From Hyphomicrobiaceae bacterium UBA4118 (lineage in GTDB: Bacteria; Pseudomonadota; Alphaproteobacteria; Rhizobiales; Methyloligellaceae), in assembly GCA_002383105.1 (NCBI GenBank), contig DFXC01000196.1, positions 17,702 to 30,717 on the forward strand: a DNA stretch of 13,016 bases, written 5' to 3'. Below are positions 6,500 to 13,016 of this stretch, in pieces. Within the stretch, counting starts at the first letter, position 1. Every line of letters begins with the position of its first letter. The notes beneath the pieces are model-generated. The model did not search any database and was not told where the DNA came from. It worked only from the letters and a program-made list of their open reading frames with translations. The position numbers and the translations under genes are program-made.

Positions 6500-7168
6500 T
6501 TAGCGAAGCGCGGTGCGCAGCGCCGCGGCCGCGGCGATCGGCGCCAGCACCATGCTGGCAAGGCTCAGGCCGCACAGCATGAGGAAGGGCGGCCAGGGCG
6601 AGGCAGGCCCGGTGATGGCTGCCGACGCGGTGGCCACGCCGAAGATCAGCACCGGCACATAGAGCGGCAGCACGAGCAGCGCGAGCAGGAGCCCACTTCG
6701 CCGCAAGCCCAGCGTGAGGCTCGCGCCTATTGCGGCGACGAAGCTCACGGCGGGCGTGCCAACCAACATGGCGAGAACGAGCAGAGGGCTCGCCTGAGGC
6801 GGCAGATTGAGGAGAAGCCCAAGGACCGGCGCGAGAAGGGCTAAGGGCACGCCGGTCGTGATCCAATGGGCGAGGCTCTTGATCGCGGCGACGAGCGGCA
6901 GCGGCAAAGGCCCGGTGATGAGCACGTCGAGCGCGCCGTCCTCATAGTCGTTGTGGAAGATGCGGTCGGCGGAGAGAAGGCCGGCAAGGAGCAGCGCGAC
7001 CCACAGCATGCCGGGCGCGATGCGGGCGAGCAGGTTGAGGTCCGGCCCGAGCCCCAAAGGCGTGAGGGCGACCACGACGAGATAGAAGCCGAGTGCCGTG
7101 CCGATGGCGCCGCCTTCGCGCCAGGCAAGCGTCACATCGCGGGAGAGGAGGGCGAGAGCCGCTTTCAC
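6500..7168 (-). CDS. ccmB: Haem exporter permease CcmB
   Basis: The membrane permease of the CcmAB ABC transporter, which with CcmC drives release of haem-loaded CcmE for cytochrome c assembly. The 222-residue protein is almost wholly hydrophobic with six predicted membrane segments. It shows family signatures such as the N-terminal LLSRDVTLAWREGG, the central RIFHNDYEDGALDVLITGPLP and the later PLYVPVLIFG segment. It starts with GTG at 7168; that codon overlaps the ccmA stop (GTGA), which fixes the start and implies coupling. The stop lies only 3 bp from the convergent stop of the plus-strand gene, leaving no room for a terminator between them. Confidence 0.94.
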   Translation of the reverse strand: MKAALALLSRDVTLAWREGGAIGTALGFYLVVVALTPLGLGPDLNLLARIAPGMLWVALLLAGLLSADRIFHNDYEDGALDVLITGPLPLPLVAAIKSLAHWITTGVPLALLAPVLGLLLNLPPQASPLLVLAMLVGTPAVSFVAAIGASLTLGLRRSGLLLALLVLPLYVPVLIFGVATASAAITGPASPWPPFLMLCGLSLASMVLAPIAAAAALRTALR

Positions 7169-7785
7169 GAGACGCGCTCCAGGCCGAGGGTGAGCTTCCG
7201 CGCGAACTTGGTCTTGAGGGCCACGTGACTTGCGATCACGGCGATGCCGCCGGCTGCGAGATGATCCCTGATGGCGGCGTCGAGCAGCTTGACCGAGGAA
7301 ACGTCAAGCGACACCGACGGCTCGTCGAGGAGCCAGATCGGCCGCGGCGCGGCAAAGAGCCGGGACAGCGCGAGCTTTCGTTTTTGCCCGGCAGAGAGGA
7401 GACCGGCGGGAAGGCTGGCCAGGGAGCTGAGACCAAACGATTTAAGGGCATCCTGGAGCCTGCCGTGGCCGTCTCCCAGAAATTCGGCCCAGAAGGCGAG
7501 GTTCTCGCTGACGCTTAGGGCCGTCTTGGCGGCGTTGGCGTGGCCGACATAGTGGCAAAGCTCGGGAAGCGAATCCTCAGGGCTCGCGCCAGAGAGGCTG
7601 AGCCGCCCTGCTTCGAGCGGCAGGAGACCAGCGATCTGCCGCAGCAGGCTCGTCTTGCCGGCGCCGTTCGGGCCGGTCACCAGCAGCGCCTCGCCGGGCG
7701 CAAGCGCAAAGCTCAGGCCCGTGAAGAGCACCCTGCCGCGCTGGCAGCTGATCTCATGGGCGGCGAGGCCGATCCGTTCAGGCAT
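7165..7785 (-). CDS. ccmA: Haem exporter ATP-binding protein CcmA
   Basis: The cytoplasmic ATPase of the CcmAB complex in system I cytochrome c biogenesis. The 206-residue ABC domain has Walker A GPNGAGKT (38-45), an [14 protein letters not shown] signature (from 130; G-to-A change relative to LSGGQ, usual in CcmA), Walker B IWLLDE (150-155) followed by PSVSLD, and the switch histidine H187 (ASHV). The PTGAL-like segment of the family appears as [17 protein letters not shown]. The frame is open back to 7944, but the ATG at 7785 was preferred because the family core starts a few residues later, and longer forms would run into the acnA promoter. It is the first gene of the cluster, divergent from acnA, and overlaps ccmB by 4 bp. 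Confidence 0.94.
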   Translation of the reverse strand: MPERIGLAAHEISCQRGRVLFTGLSFALAPGEALLVTGPNGAGKTSLLRQIAGLLPLEAGRLSLSGASPEDSLPELCHYVGHANAAKTALSVSENLAFWAEFLGDGHGRLQDALKSFGLSSLASLPAGLLSAGQKRKLALSRLFAAPRPIWLLDEPSVSLDVSSVKLLDAAIRDHLAAGGIAVIASHVALKTKFARKLTLGLERVS

Positions 7786-7865
7786 TTGCTCAGAATTTGC
7801 GCATGTTGAGACTGCGAGCGGCAGGGCCAAAGCGGATTTCGCCCCGGCGCGCTCTCTTCGCGTCA

Positions 7866-7895
7866 TTGTCTCGTTGCCGCAAGGGCTTTTATATA
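7866..7895 (+). promoter_or_regulatory. Putative acnA promoter
   Basis: TTGTCT (7866-7871) is followed after 18 bp by TATATA (7890-7895), or after 17 bp by TTATAT. This is the best promoter-like pair in the 203-bp gap between ccmA and acnA. Transcription would begin near 7902 and give a leader of about 85 nt before the TTG start. Confidence 0.45.
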
Positions 7896-7974
7896 GGCCG
7901 GGGGCGCCGCCAAGAGCCAACAGGTCCTGGCCACGCCCTTGCATGCACTACCGCAAGAGCGGCAGCGTCTATTC

Positions 7975-7991
7975 GAAGGAGAGCCTCGTTG
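7975..7991 (+). promoter_or_regulatory. Strong ribosome-binding site that sets a TTG start for acnA
   Basis: GAAGGAGAG (7975-7983) ends 5 nt before the TTG at 7989-7991. It is a near-ideal Shine-Dalgarno sequence, and no ATG lies in frame at the expected place. The family N-terminus [11 protein letters not shown] begins eight codons downstream of the TTG, so this site decides the start. Confidence 0.8.
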
Positions 7992-10694
7992 ACAGCGGCA
8001 ATTGAATCCTCGCTCGACAGCTTCAAATGCCGGCGGACGCTGGCCGTCGACGGCGAGAGCTACGACTATTTCAGCCTGACAGAGGCCGAGGCCAACGGGC
8101 TCGCCGGGATCGGCAGCCTGCCCTTTTCGCTAAAGGTGCTCCTCGAAAATCTTCTTCGCCATGAGGACGGCCGCACCGTCACCGCCGACGACATTCGTGG
8201 GATCGCGCTCTGGCTCACCGAGCGGAAGAGCGACCGCGAGATCGCCTTCCGCCCGACGCGGGTGCTGATGCAGGACTTCACCGGCGTTCCCGCCGTGGTC
8301 GATCTCGCCGCCATGCGGGACGCGGTTGGAGCGCTCGGCGGCGACCCCAAGAAGATCAATCCGCTCGCTCCCGTCGACCTCGTCATCGACCATTCGGTGA
8401 TGGTCGACGCCTTCGGCTCCGACAAGGCCTTCCAGATGAATGTTGAGAAGGAATACGAGCGGAACGGCGAGCGCTATGCCTTCCTGCGCTGGGGGGCGGG
8501 GGCCTTCGACAATTTCCGCGTGGTGCCGCCCGGCACCGGCATCTGCCACCAAGTCAATCTTGAATATCTGGCGCAGACCGTGTGGACCAAGGAGGAGGAG
8601 GGGAAGACGAAGATGGCCTTCCCCGATTCGCTGGTCGGCACCGACAGCCATACCACCATGGTCAACGGGCTCTCGGTGCTCGGCTGGGGCGTGGGCGGCA
8701 TCGAGGCCGAGGCGGCCATGCTCGGCCAGCCGATTTCCATGCTGATCCCCGAGGTGGTGGGCTTCCGCCTCACCGGTGAGCTTAGCGACGGCGTCACGGC
8801 GACCGATTTGGTGCTGACCGTCACCGAGATGCTGCGGCGGGCGGGCGTGGTCGGCAAGTTCGTGGAGTTCTTCGGGGTCGGGCTCGGCAATCTGCCGCTC
8901 GAGGACCGTGCCACCATCGCCAATATGGCGCCGGAATATGGCGCGACCTGCGGCTTCTTCCCCATCGACGAGGAGACGCTCGCTTATCTGAAGGCAACGG
9001 GGCGCAAGCGCCGGCGCATTGCGCTGGTCGAGGCTTACGCCAAGGCGCAGGGCCTGTTCCGCGACAGCGATACCCCGGACCCGGTGTTCACCAAGACGCT
9101 GGCGCTCGATCTTGGCGAGGTGGTGCCCTCGCTTGCCGGGCCCAAGCGCCCGCAGGATCGCGTGCCGCTCACCCGCGCCGCTTCCGCCTTCGCCGAGGCG
9201 CTCGACAAGGAATACGGCAAGGCCGCCGAAGCCGGGAAACGGGCGCCGGTGAAGGGCAAGAATTTCGATCTTGGCCATGGCGACGTGGTCATCGCCGCCA
9301 TCACCTCCTGCACCAACACCTCAAATCCTTTCGTGATGGTCGCGGCCGGCCTGCTCGCCAAGAATGCCGTGAAGCGGGGCTTGAACGTCAAGCCGTGGGT
9401 CAAGACCTCGCTCGCGCCTGGCTCGCAGGTGGTGACCGATTATCTGGAGAAGGCAGGCCTGCAGAAGGACCTGGACCGGCTCGGGTTCAATCTCGTCGGC
9501 TATGGCTGCACCACCTGCATCGGCAATTCGGGACCGCTGCCCGAGGAGATCTCCCACACCATCCACGAGAATGGGCTTGCCGTCGCTGCCGTGCTCTCCG
9601 GCAACCGCAATTTCGAGGGACGCGTCAATCACGACGTGCGCGCCAACTATCTCGCCTCGCCGCCGCTCGTGGTCGCCTACGCGCTGGCCGGCTCGATCAT
9701 GGTCGACCTCGCCACCCAGCCTCTCGGCACCGGCGCCGAGGGCGAGCCGGTCTACCTCAAAGACATCTGGCCGTCGTCGAAACAGATCGCCAAGGTGGTG
9801 CGCAAGGCGGTGAAAAAGTCGATGTTCAAGGAGCGCTACGGCGATGTGTTCCGCGGCGACCCCGAATGGCGCAAGATCGAGGTGAAGGGCGGCCTCACTT
9901 ATGGCTGGGACGCGCGTTCGACCTACGTGCAGAACCCGCCCTACTTCACCGACATGTCGAGCACGCCCGCGGCCGTCACCGATGTCGAAGGCGCCCGCAT
10001 CCTCGGGCTGTTCCTCGACTCCATCACCACCGACCATATCTCGCCGGCCGGAGGTATCACGCGCAACAGCCCGGCCGGCCACTACCTCACCGAGCACGGC
10101 GTCGCCGTCCACGACTTCAATTCCTACGGCTCGCGGCGCGGCAATCACGAGGTGATGATGCGCGGCATCTTCGCCAACACCCGCATCAAGAACATGATGG
10201 TCCCGGGCGTCGAAGGCGGCGTCACCGTCCACTATCCGTCGGGCGAGCGCCTGGCGATCTATGACGCCGCCATGCGCTATGCGGGCGAGGGCGTGCCGCT
10301 CGTCATCTTCGCCGGCAAGGAATATGGTACCGGCTCCTCGCGTGATTGGGCGGCCAAGGGCACGCGGCTCTTGGGCGTTCGCGCCGTGATCGCCGAGAGC
10401 TTCGAGCGCATCCACCGCTCGAACCTGATCGGCATGGGCGTGCTGCCGCTCGTGTTCGCCGAAGGCATGTCGTGGAAGTCGCTCGAGCTTAAGGGCGACG
10501 AGACCGTGGCCTTGCGGGGCTTGAGCGAGATCAAGCCTATGCAGTGGCTCGAGGCCGACCTCACCCATACGAGCGGCGAGAAGCGCGCGGTCCCGTTACG
10601 CGCGGCGATCGACACCTTCGATGAGCTCGACTATTTCCGCAACGGCGGGATCCTGCATTACGTGCTCCGGTCGCTTGCGGGAGAAGCCGCCTGA
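7989..10694 (+). CDS. acnA: Aconitate hydratase AcnA (aconitase A / IRP1-like)
   Basis: A [4Fe-4S] enzyme of the TCA cycle that interconverts citrate and isocitrate through cis-aconitate in the cytoplasm; apo forms in this family can bind mRNA. The 901-residue length is normal for the AcnA type. Cluster ligands are C441 (TSCTNTSNP), C507 and C510 ([12 protein letters not shown]). The N-terminal domains include [19 protein letters not shown] and [31 protein letters not shown]. The C-terminal swivel domain has [13 protein letters not shown] with the substrate-binding S784 and R785. The frame is open to 7797, but the TTG at 7989 is preferred because of the strong ribosome-binding site and homologous N-terminus. 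It is monocistronic and divergent from ccmA; no clear terminator follows. Confidence 0.97.
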   Translation: MTAAIESSLDSFKCRRTLAVDGESYDYFSLTEAEANGLAGIGSLPFSLKVLLENLLRHEDGRTVTADDIRGIALWLTERKSDREIAFRPTRVLMQDFTGVPAVVDLAAMRDAVGALGGDPKKINPLAPVDLVIDHSVMVDAFGSDKAFQMNVEKEYERNGERYAFLRWGAGAFDNFRVVPPGTGICHQVNLEYLAQTVWTKEEEGKTKMAFPDSLVGTDSHTTMVNGLSVLGWGVGGIEAEAAMLGQPISMLIPEVVGFRLTGELSDGVTATDLVLTVTEMLRRAGVVGKFVEFFGVGLGNLPLEDRATIANMAPEYGATCGFFPIDEETLAYLKATGRKRRRIALVEAYAKAQGLFRDSDTPDPVFTKTLALDLGEVVPSLAGPKRPQDRVPLTRAASAFAEALDKEYGKAAEAGKRAPVKGKNFDLGHGDVVIAAITSCTNTSNPFVMVAAGLLAKNAVKRGLNVKPWVKTSLAPGSQVVTDYLEKAGLQKDLDRLGFNLVGYGCTTCIGNSGPLPEEISHTIHENGLAVAAVLSGNRNFEGRVNHDVRANYLASPPLVVAYALAGSIMVDLATQPLGTGAEGEPVYLKDIWPSSKQIAKVVRKAVKKSMFKERYGDVFRGDPEWRKIEVKGGLTYGWDARSTYVQNPPYFTDMSSTPAAVTDVEGARILGLFLDSITTDHISPAGGITRNSPAGHYLTEHGVAVHDFNSYGSRRGNHEVMMRGIFANTRIKNMMVPGVEGGVTVHYPSGERLAIYDAAMRYAGEGVPLVIFAGKEYGTGSSRDWAAKGTRLLGVRAVIAESFERIHRSNLIGMGVLPLVFAEGMSWKSLELKGDETVALRGLSEIKPMQWLEADLTHTSGEKRAVPLRAAIDTFDELDYFRNGGILHYVLRSLAGEAA

Positions 10695-10743
10695 GTGGAA
10701 TTCGATTCTCACAACGAGGCGTCGTGGCCGTTTACGGTGCGTA

Positions 10744-10761
10744 GGTCACTCAGTTGTGACC
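10744..10761. promoter_or_regulatory. Perfect inverted repeat upstream of the DUF1223 gene
   Basis: GGTCAC (10744-10749) and GTGACC (10756-10761) flank a 6-nt spacer. It is 56 bp before the DUF1223 start and 49 bp after the acnA stop. The spacing suits a dimeric regulator, though it could equally be a weak hairpin at the end of the acnA transcript; a run of five T at 10774-10778 is 12 nt further on. Confidence 0.3.
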
Positions 10762-10816
10762 CCAGGTGAGCCGTTTTTGCCGGAAATTTCGGCCCGCTTC
10801 CTGCATGCTGGAGACT

Positions 10817-11605
10817 ATGAGGCCATGTCTTCTCATCGGTGCCGGTGCCATCGCGGCGCTCGGTATCATCGTCGCCGCTCTGCCTGGCCTGGCCGAGCCA
10901 CTCGTGACCACGTCGCCGAAGCCCATGGCGCAAGGCAACGCCGTGATCGAGCTCTTCACCAGCCAGGGCTGCTCCTCCTGTCCGCCAGCCGACAAGCTCC
11001 TCACCGAACTCGCCGAGCGGCCGGGCGTGATCGCCTTGTCCTATTCCGTCGATTATTGGAACTATCTCGGCTGGCACGACACCCTCAGCAGCCCCGCCAA
11101 CAGCGAGCGCCAGCGGGAATATGCGCAGGCGCGCGGCGACGGGCGCGTATACACGCCGCAGGTCGTGGTCGACGGTCTCCTCCACGCCAACGGCGGCGAC
11201 GAGAAGGCGATCGATGAGGCGATTGTTGCGGCTTCAGTGAGGCTCGCAGACGTCAAGGTTCCGATCAGCATGCACGCCGAGGGCGACAGCTTGGTGATCG
11301 GCCTCGGCGCGGCGCCGAAGAACTCCCACACCCGCGCGGCGACGGTCTGGCTCGCCATTGCCAGGGAGCAGGAAACGGTGGCGGTCACGCGCGGCGAGAA
11401 TCGCGGGCTCACCCTCAGCTATCACCACCCGGTGCGGGAGCTGTCGCCGGTCGGCATGTGGAAGGGCGAGGCGATGACGCTCAGGCTGCCGCTAAAGGAC
11501 CTCAAGACCATGGGCGGCGATTGCCTGGTCGCGCTGTTACAGGTGGAGAATGCCGGGCCAATCCTCGGCGCCGCCGAGTATGAGGTCGCCGCCAGCGGCA
11601 CCTGA
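10817..11605 (+). CDS. DUF1223 domain-containing exported protein with thioredoxin-like CxxC
   Basis: A member of the DUF1223 family, a secreted family common in Hyphomicrobiales with a thioredoxin-like fold; its role is not known. From the ATG at 10817 the product is 262 residues. Residues 1-26 form a signal peptide with a hydrophobic core (LLIGAGAIAALGIIVAAL) and a likely cleavage after GLA. The domain then opens with AVIELFTSQGCSSCPPADKLL, where C52-S-S-C55 is the redox-like motif. The segment VDYWNYLGWHDTLSSPANSERQ and the YTPQVVVDG cis-proline-like loop follow. An upstream ATG at 10805 and the open frame to 10766 are alternatives. GGAG at 10810-10813 favours 10817, though its 3-nt spacing is short. 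The exported CxxC protein might act in thiol-disulfide exchange, but that is inference. Nothing ties it to the nearby ccm genes. Confidence 0.88.
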   Translation: MRPCLLIGAGAIAALGIIVAALPGLAEPLVTTSPKPMAQGNAVIELFTSQGCSSCPPADKLLTELAERPGVIALSYSVDYWNYLGWHDTLSSPANSERQREYAQARGDGRVYTPQVVVDGLLHANGGDEKAIDEAIVAASVRLADVKVPISMHAEGDSLVIGLGAAPKNSHTRAATVWLAIAREQETVAVTRGENRGLTLSYHHPVRELSPVGMWKGEAMTLRLPLKDLKTMGGDCLVALLQVENAGPILGAAEYEVAASGT

Positions 11606-11670
11606 TCGGTCGCACAATCGATCGCGAAGACTTGCGAGCCGGCCCCGGCTTGTTGCGACATTCCCCCGCC

Positions 11671-11702
11671 AAAACAAAACGGGTCGGCAAGCCGACCCGT
11701 TT
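11671..11702 (-). terminator. Rho-independent terminator downstream of DUF1223 / candidate sRNA
   Basis: A perfect 12-bp stem, AAACGGGTCGGC (11677-11688) and GCCGACCCGTTT (11691-11702), encloses 2 nt (in practice a slightly larger loop). Read on the minus strand it runs into TTTTGTTTT, a good U tract; read on the plus strand it is followed only by TTTG. It is therefore strongest for a minus-strand transcript coming from the right. It may also stop the DUF1223 transcript, whose stop codon is 71 bp away. Confidence 0.8.
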
Positions 11703-11814
11703 GACGCTTCAATGAGCCTCGAAATGAAGTGGCCCGGTCCGAGAGAAGACCCCGGGGGGGCTGGGGGGCTGAGATTCCGAAGCCTCTCTAGTTGGACCGG
11801 GCCGAGAGGCAACG
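11671..11814 (-). ncRNA. Candidate small RNA gene of about 140 nt
   Basis: No protein family explains this block, but on the minus strand it has the parts of an sRNA gene. A promoter-like pair (11821-11847) predicts a start near 11814. Stem-loop 1 pairs GGCCCGGTCC (11803-11794) with GGACCGGGCC (11740-11731). It is extended by GAGAG (11788-11784) with CTCTC (11745-11741) across a 5-nt bulge, and its loop holds two runs of six and seven C. Stem-loop 2 pairs CTTCA with TGAAG (11729-11725 and 11711-11707). The third hairpin is the terminator at 11671-11702. Several alphaproteobacterial sRNA families have three stem-loops with a pyrimidine-rich loop, which suits pairing with purine-rich ribosome-binding sites. 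I cannot assign it to a named family. 6S RNA is unlikely, as the ends do not pair into one long rod. Confidence 0.55.
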
Positions 11815-11820
11815 ATCTGC

Positions 11821-11847
11821 ATCATAAGGTTCTTTGGGGCGTGGCAA
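11821..11847 (-). promoter_or_regulatory. Putative promoter of the candidate small RNA
   Basis: On the minus strand TTGCCA (11847-11842) precedes TATGAT (11826-11821) by 15 bp. The -10 differs from TATAAT by one base. The spacer is short, so the pair is suggestive rather than strong. It is correctly placed upstream of stem-loop 1. Confidence 0.4.
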
Positions 11848-11972
11848 GGGCTGAACTTGGGCCGAACTGTGATTTATGTTTCGTTATGTTACAGTCCGTG
11901 TAAACCGCTGCATCGGCTTGAATTTCCCTAAGGCTAGGATCATCATGAAGCTTCCGTTACAGGAGGCGCGAT
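11827..11972. other. Divergent intergenic region before DUF2794
   Basis: This non-coding stretch is more AT-rich than its surroundings. It contains a direct repeat TTATGTT (11874-11880 and 11884-11890) spaced by one helical turn, and an inverted repeat TTACA (11889-11893) / TGTAA (11899-11903). A weak -35-like CTTGAA (11917-11922) lies closer to the gene without a good -10. It probably holds the DUF2794 promoter and any operator. Confidence 0.35.
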
Positions 11973-11975
11973 TTG
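11961..11975 (+). promoter_or_regulatory. Perfect Shine-Dalgarno that sets a TTG start for DUF2794
   Basis: AGGAGG (11961-11966) lies 6 nt before TTG (11973-11975). No in-frame ATG or GTG gives a comparable site, so the TTG is taken as the start. Confidence 0.8.
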
Positions 11976-12356
11976 AGCGAAACGGAACCCATAGTCTTGC
12001 CGCTGGCCCGCAAGGCTGGCGGCGACGCAAATCTTTCCGAGGGCAGACCTCGGCGCGGCGGCATCGCCTTTGATCGCCGTGAGCTCACCCAGATCCTCAA
12101 TGTTTACGGTCGCAAGGTCGCAAGCGGCGAATGGCGCGACTATGCCATCGACACGCTGCGCGAGAAGGCCGTGTTCTCGGTGTTCCGGCGCAGCTCCGAA
12201 TGCCCCCTCTACCGCATCGAGAAAGCGCCGAAGCAGGCGCGGCGGCAGGGCGCCTATAGCGTGATCGCGGCGACCGGGCTTATTCTGAAGCGCGGCCACG
12301 ATCTCGCCCGCGTTCTTCGCGCGCTCGACCGGGGCTTACGCCTCGTCGAGTGCTGA
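11973..12356 (+). CDS. DUF2794 domain-containing protein
   Basis: A small cytoplasmic protein of unknown function, restricted as far as I know to alphaproteobacteria. The 127-residue product has a variable polar N-terminus (1-30) and the conserved DUF2794 core at about 31-118. The core includes IAFDRRELTQILNVYGRKVA, GEWRDYAID, AVFSVFRRSSECPLYRIEK, RRQGAYSV and ILKRGHDLARVL. The length is normal. The TTG start is supported by an AGGAGG site. It is a single gene, with the candidate sRNA locus upstream on the other strand and a strong terminator 50 bp downstream. There are no membrane segments and no recognisable catalytic motif; the many arginines and lysines are compatible with nucleic acid binding, but this is not evidence for it. 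Confidence 0.92.
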   Translation: MSETEPIVLPLARKAGGDANLSEGRPRRGGIAFDRRELTQILNVYGRKVASGEWRDYAIDTLREKAVFSVFRRSSECPLYRIEKAPKQARRQGAYSVIAATGLILKRGHDLARVLRALDRGLRLVEC

Positions 12357-12406
12357 GCTCGCCAAGAGACGCGCCTGAAAACTCGACCAGCTCTTTTGGA
12401 AAAACG

Positions 12407-12435
12407 AAAGGCCCCGGCAGGACGCCGGGGCCTTT
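12407..12435. terminator. Bidirectional rho-independent terminator between DUF2794 and Bax inhibitor-1 gene
   Basis: A perfect 12-bp stem AAAGGCCCCGGC (12407-12418) and GCCGGGGCCTTT (12424-12435) encloses the loop AGGAC. On the plus strand it continues TTTGCTTG; on the minus strand it continues CTTTCGTTTTTCC, which is the better tail. It sits between two convergent genes, 50 bp after one stop and 24 bp after the other, and serves both. Confidence 0.9.
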
Positions 12436-12459
12436 GCTTGTCTCTCGCTGCTGGTGCGC

Positions 12460-13016
12460 TTAGCGGCGGTTGCCAAACAGCTGCAGCAGCATCATGAAGA
12501 GGTTGATGAAGTCGAGATAGAGCCTGAGAGCTCCCATCACCGCCTTGCGCCCGGAGACCGAGCCGTCGTCGTTGACGCTGTACATCTCCTTGATCTGTTG
12601 GGTGTCGTAAGCGGTGAGGCCGGCAAAGATGAGCACGCCGATCACCGACACGGCAAACTGCAGAGCGGTGGAAGCCACGAACAAGTTCACGAGCGAGGCG
12701 AGGATGATGCCGATCAGGCCCATGAACAGGAACGAGCCCCAACCTGACAGGTCGCGGTTGGTGGTGTAGCCCCAGAGGCTCAAGGCCCCGAACGAGGCCG
12801 CGGTGATGAAGAACACGCGCGCGATGCTCTCGCCGGCATAGACGAGGAAGATCGAGGAGATCGACGCACCCATGAGAGCGGCGAAGGCCCAGAACGCGAT
12901 CTGCGCCGTGCCGAGGCTCATGGTGTTAATGCGCGCCGAGATGAAGAACACGAGCGCGAGCGGCGCGAAGATGACCACCCATTTGAAGGGGCTCGCAAAC
13001 ATGAACGAGCCGAAGG
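12460..13016 (-). CDS. Bax inhibitor-1 / YccA family membrane protein (N-terminus outside window)
   Basis: A multi-pass membrane protein of the Bax inhibitor-1 (TMBIM-like) family. Members are linked to ion leak and membrane stress, but the bacterial role is not well defined. About 184 residues are visible and the frame remains open at the right edge (reading FGSF before MFASP), so the internal ATG at 13002 is probably not the start; homologues have roughly 60-80 more residues. Six hydrophobic segments are visible. Signatures include ASIFLVY-like SSIFLVYAGESIARVFFITAA, the GYTTNRDLSGWGSFLFMGLIG loop, and the paired acidic positions in TAYDTQQIKEMY and LYLDFINLFMMLLQLFG. These are the candidates for the Asp pair known from BsYetJ. 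The gene ends 24 bp from the shared terminator. Confidence 0.92.
   Translation of the reverse strand, partial: FGSFMFASPFKWVVIFAPLALVFFISARINTMSLGTAQIAFWAFAALMGASISSIFLVYAGESIARVFFITAASFGALSLWGYTTNRDLSGWGSFLFMGLIGIILASLVNLFVASTALQFAVSVIGVLIFAGLTAYDTQQIKEMYSVNDDGSVSGRKAVMGALRLYLDFINLFMMLLQLFGNRR

Noticed and set aside
7786..7944. 53-residue N-terminal extension of CcmA
   Set aside because: The added sequence is not CcmA-like and would overlap the acnA promoter region; the ABC domain begins normally after the ATG at 7785.
8130..9278. 382-codon open frame antisense to acnA
   Set aside because: Same reasoning: a mirror of acnA codon bias with no recognisable protein features.
9321..10568. 415-codon open frame antisense to acnA
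   Set aside because: A GC-rich antisense shadow: composition is His/Arg/Gly/Asp-rich with no motif or ribosome-binding site, while acnA is complete on the other strand.
11671..11814. 6S RNA as an identity for the candidate sRNA
   Set aside because: 6S RNA is a single long rod with paired ends and a central bubble. Here the ends do not pair and there are three separate hairpins.
11550..11903. 117-codon plus-strand open frame over the candidate sRNA
   Set aside because: It begins inside the DUF1223 gene, reads through a terminator hairpin and homopolymer G runs, and its translation has no protein-like features.
1..13016. CRISPR array, insertion sequence, prophage, toxin-antitoxin pair, tRNA or rRNA
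   Set aside because: No regularly spaced repeats, transposase or integrase signatures, small toxin-antitoxin gene pairs, tRNA cloverleaf or rRNA sequence were found on either strand.

Overview
The window is a GC-rich stretch of chromosome. Its gene content and order point to an alphaproteobacterium, most likely of the Hyphomicrobiales (Rhizobiales): mtaB-ftsY-yciB, a ccmABCDG cytochrome c maturation cluster divergent from acnA, then DUF1223, DUF2794 and a Bax inhibitor-1 homologue. The genus cannot be fixed from the sequence alone. No transposase, integrase, CRISPR array, tRNA or rRNA was found. Most of the region reads as conserved core genome.

Left part (1-3904, plus strand): an intergenic palindromic repeat is followed by an overlapping operon. 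It runs mtaB (tRNA methylthiotransferase), ftsY (signal recognition particle receptor) and yciB (inner-membrane septation protein). After about 240 bp of non-coding DNA, containing a hairpin and a possible operator, comes a MarR-type regulator.

Middle part (3905-7785, minus strand): a REP-like doublet separates the MarR gene from the ccm genes. These run right to left as ccmA-ccmB, then ccmC-ccmD-ccmG. CcmAB and CcmC/D act in haem export and presentation, and CcmG supplies reductant for apocytochrome c. The cluster is interrupted between ccmB and ccmC by an unrelated membrane protein gene of unknown function on the plus strand (5705-6496).

Right part (7786-13016): acnA (aconitase) diverges from ccmA and starts at a TTG codon behind a strong ribosome-binding site. 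It is followed by an exported DUF1223 protein with a CxxC motif. DUF2794, also TTG-initiated, converges on a right-truncated Bax inhibitor-1 gene across a strong bidirectional terminator.

The most interesting unannotated signal lies between DUF1223 and DUF2794. On the minus strand there is a promoter-like pair, a long stem-loop with a C-rich loop, a second small hairpin and a rho-independent terminator with a U-rich tail. Together these look like a small RNA gene of about 140 nt (roughly 11671-11814). The second point of interest is the gene that splits the ccm cluster. Nothing in the window amounts to a clearly new multi-gene system.
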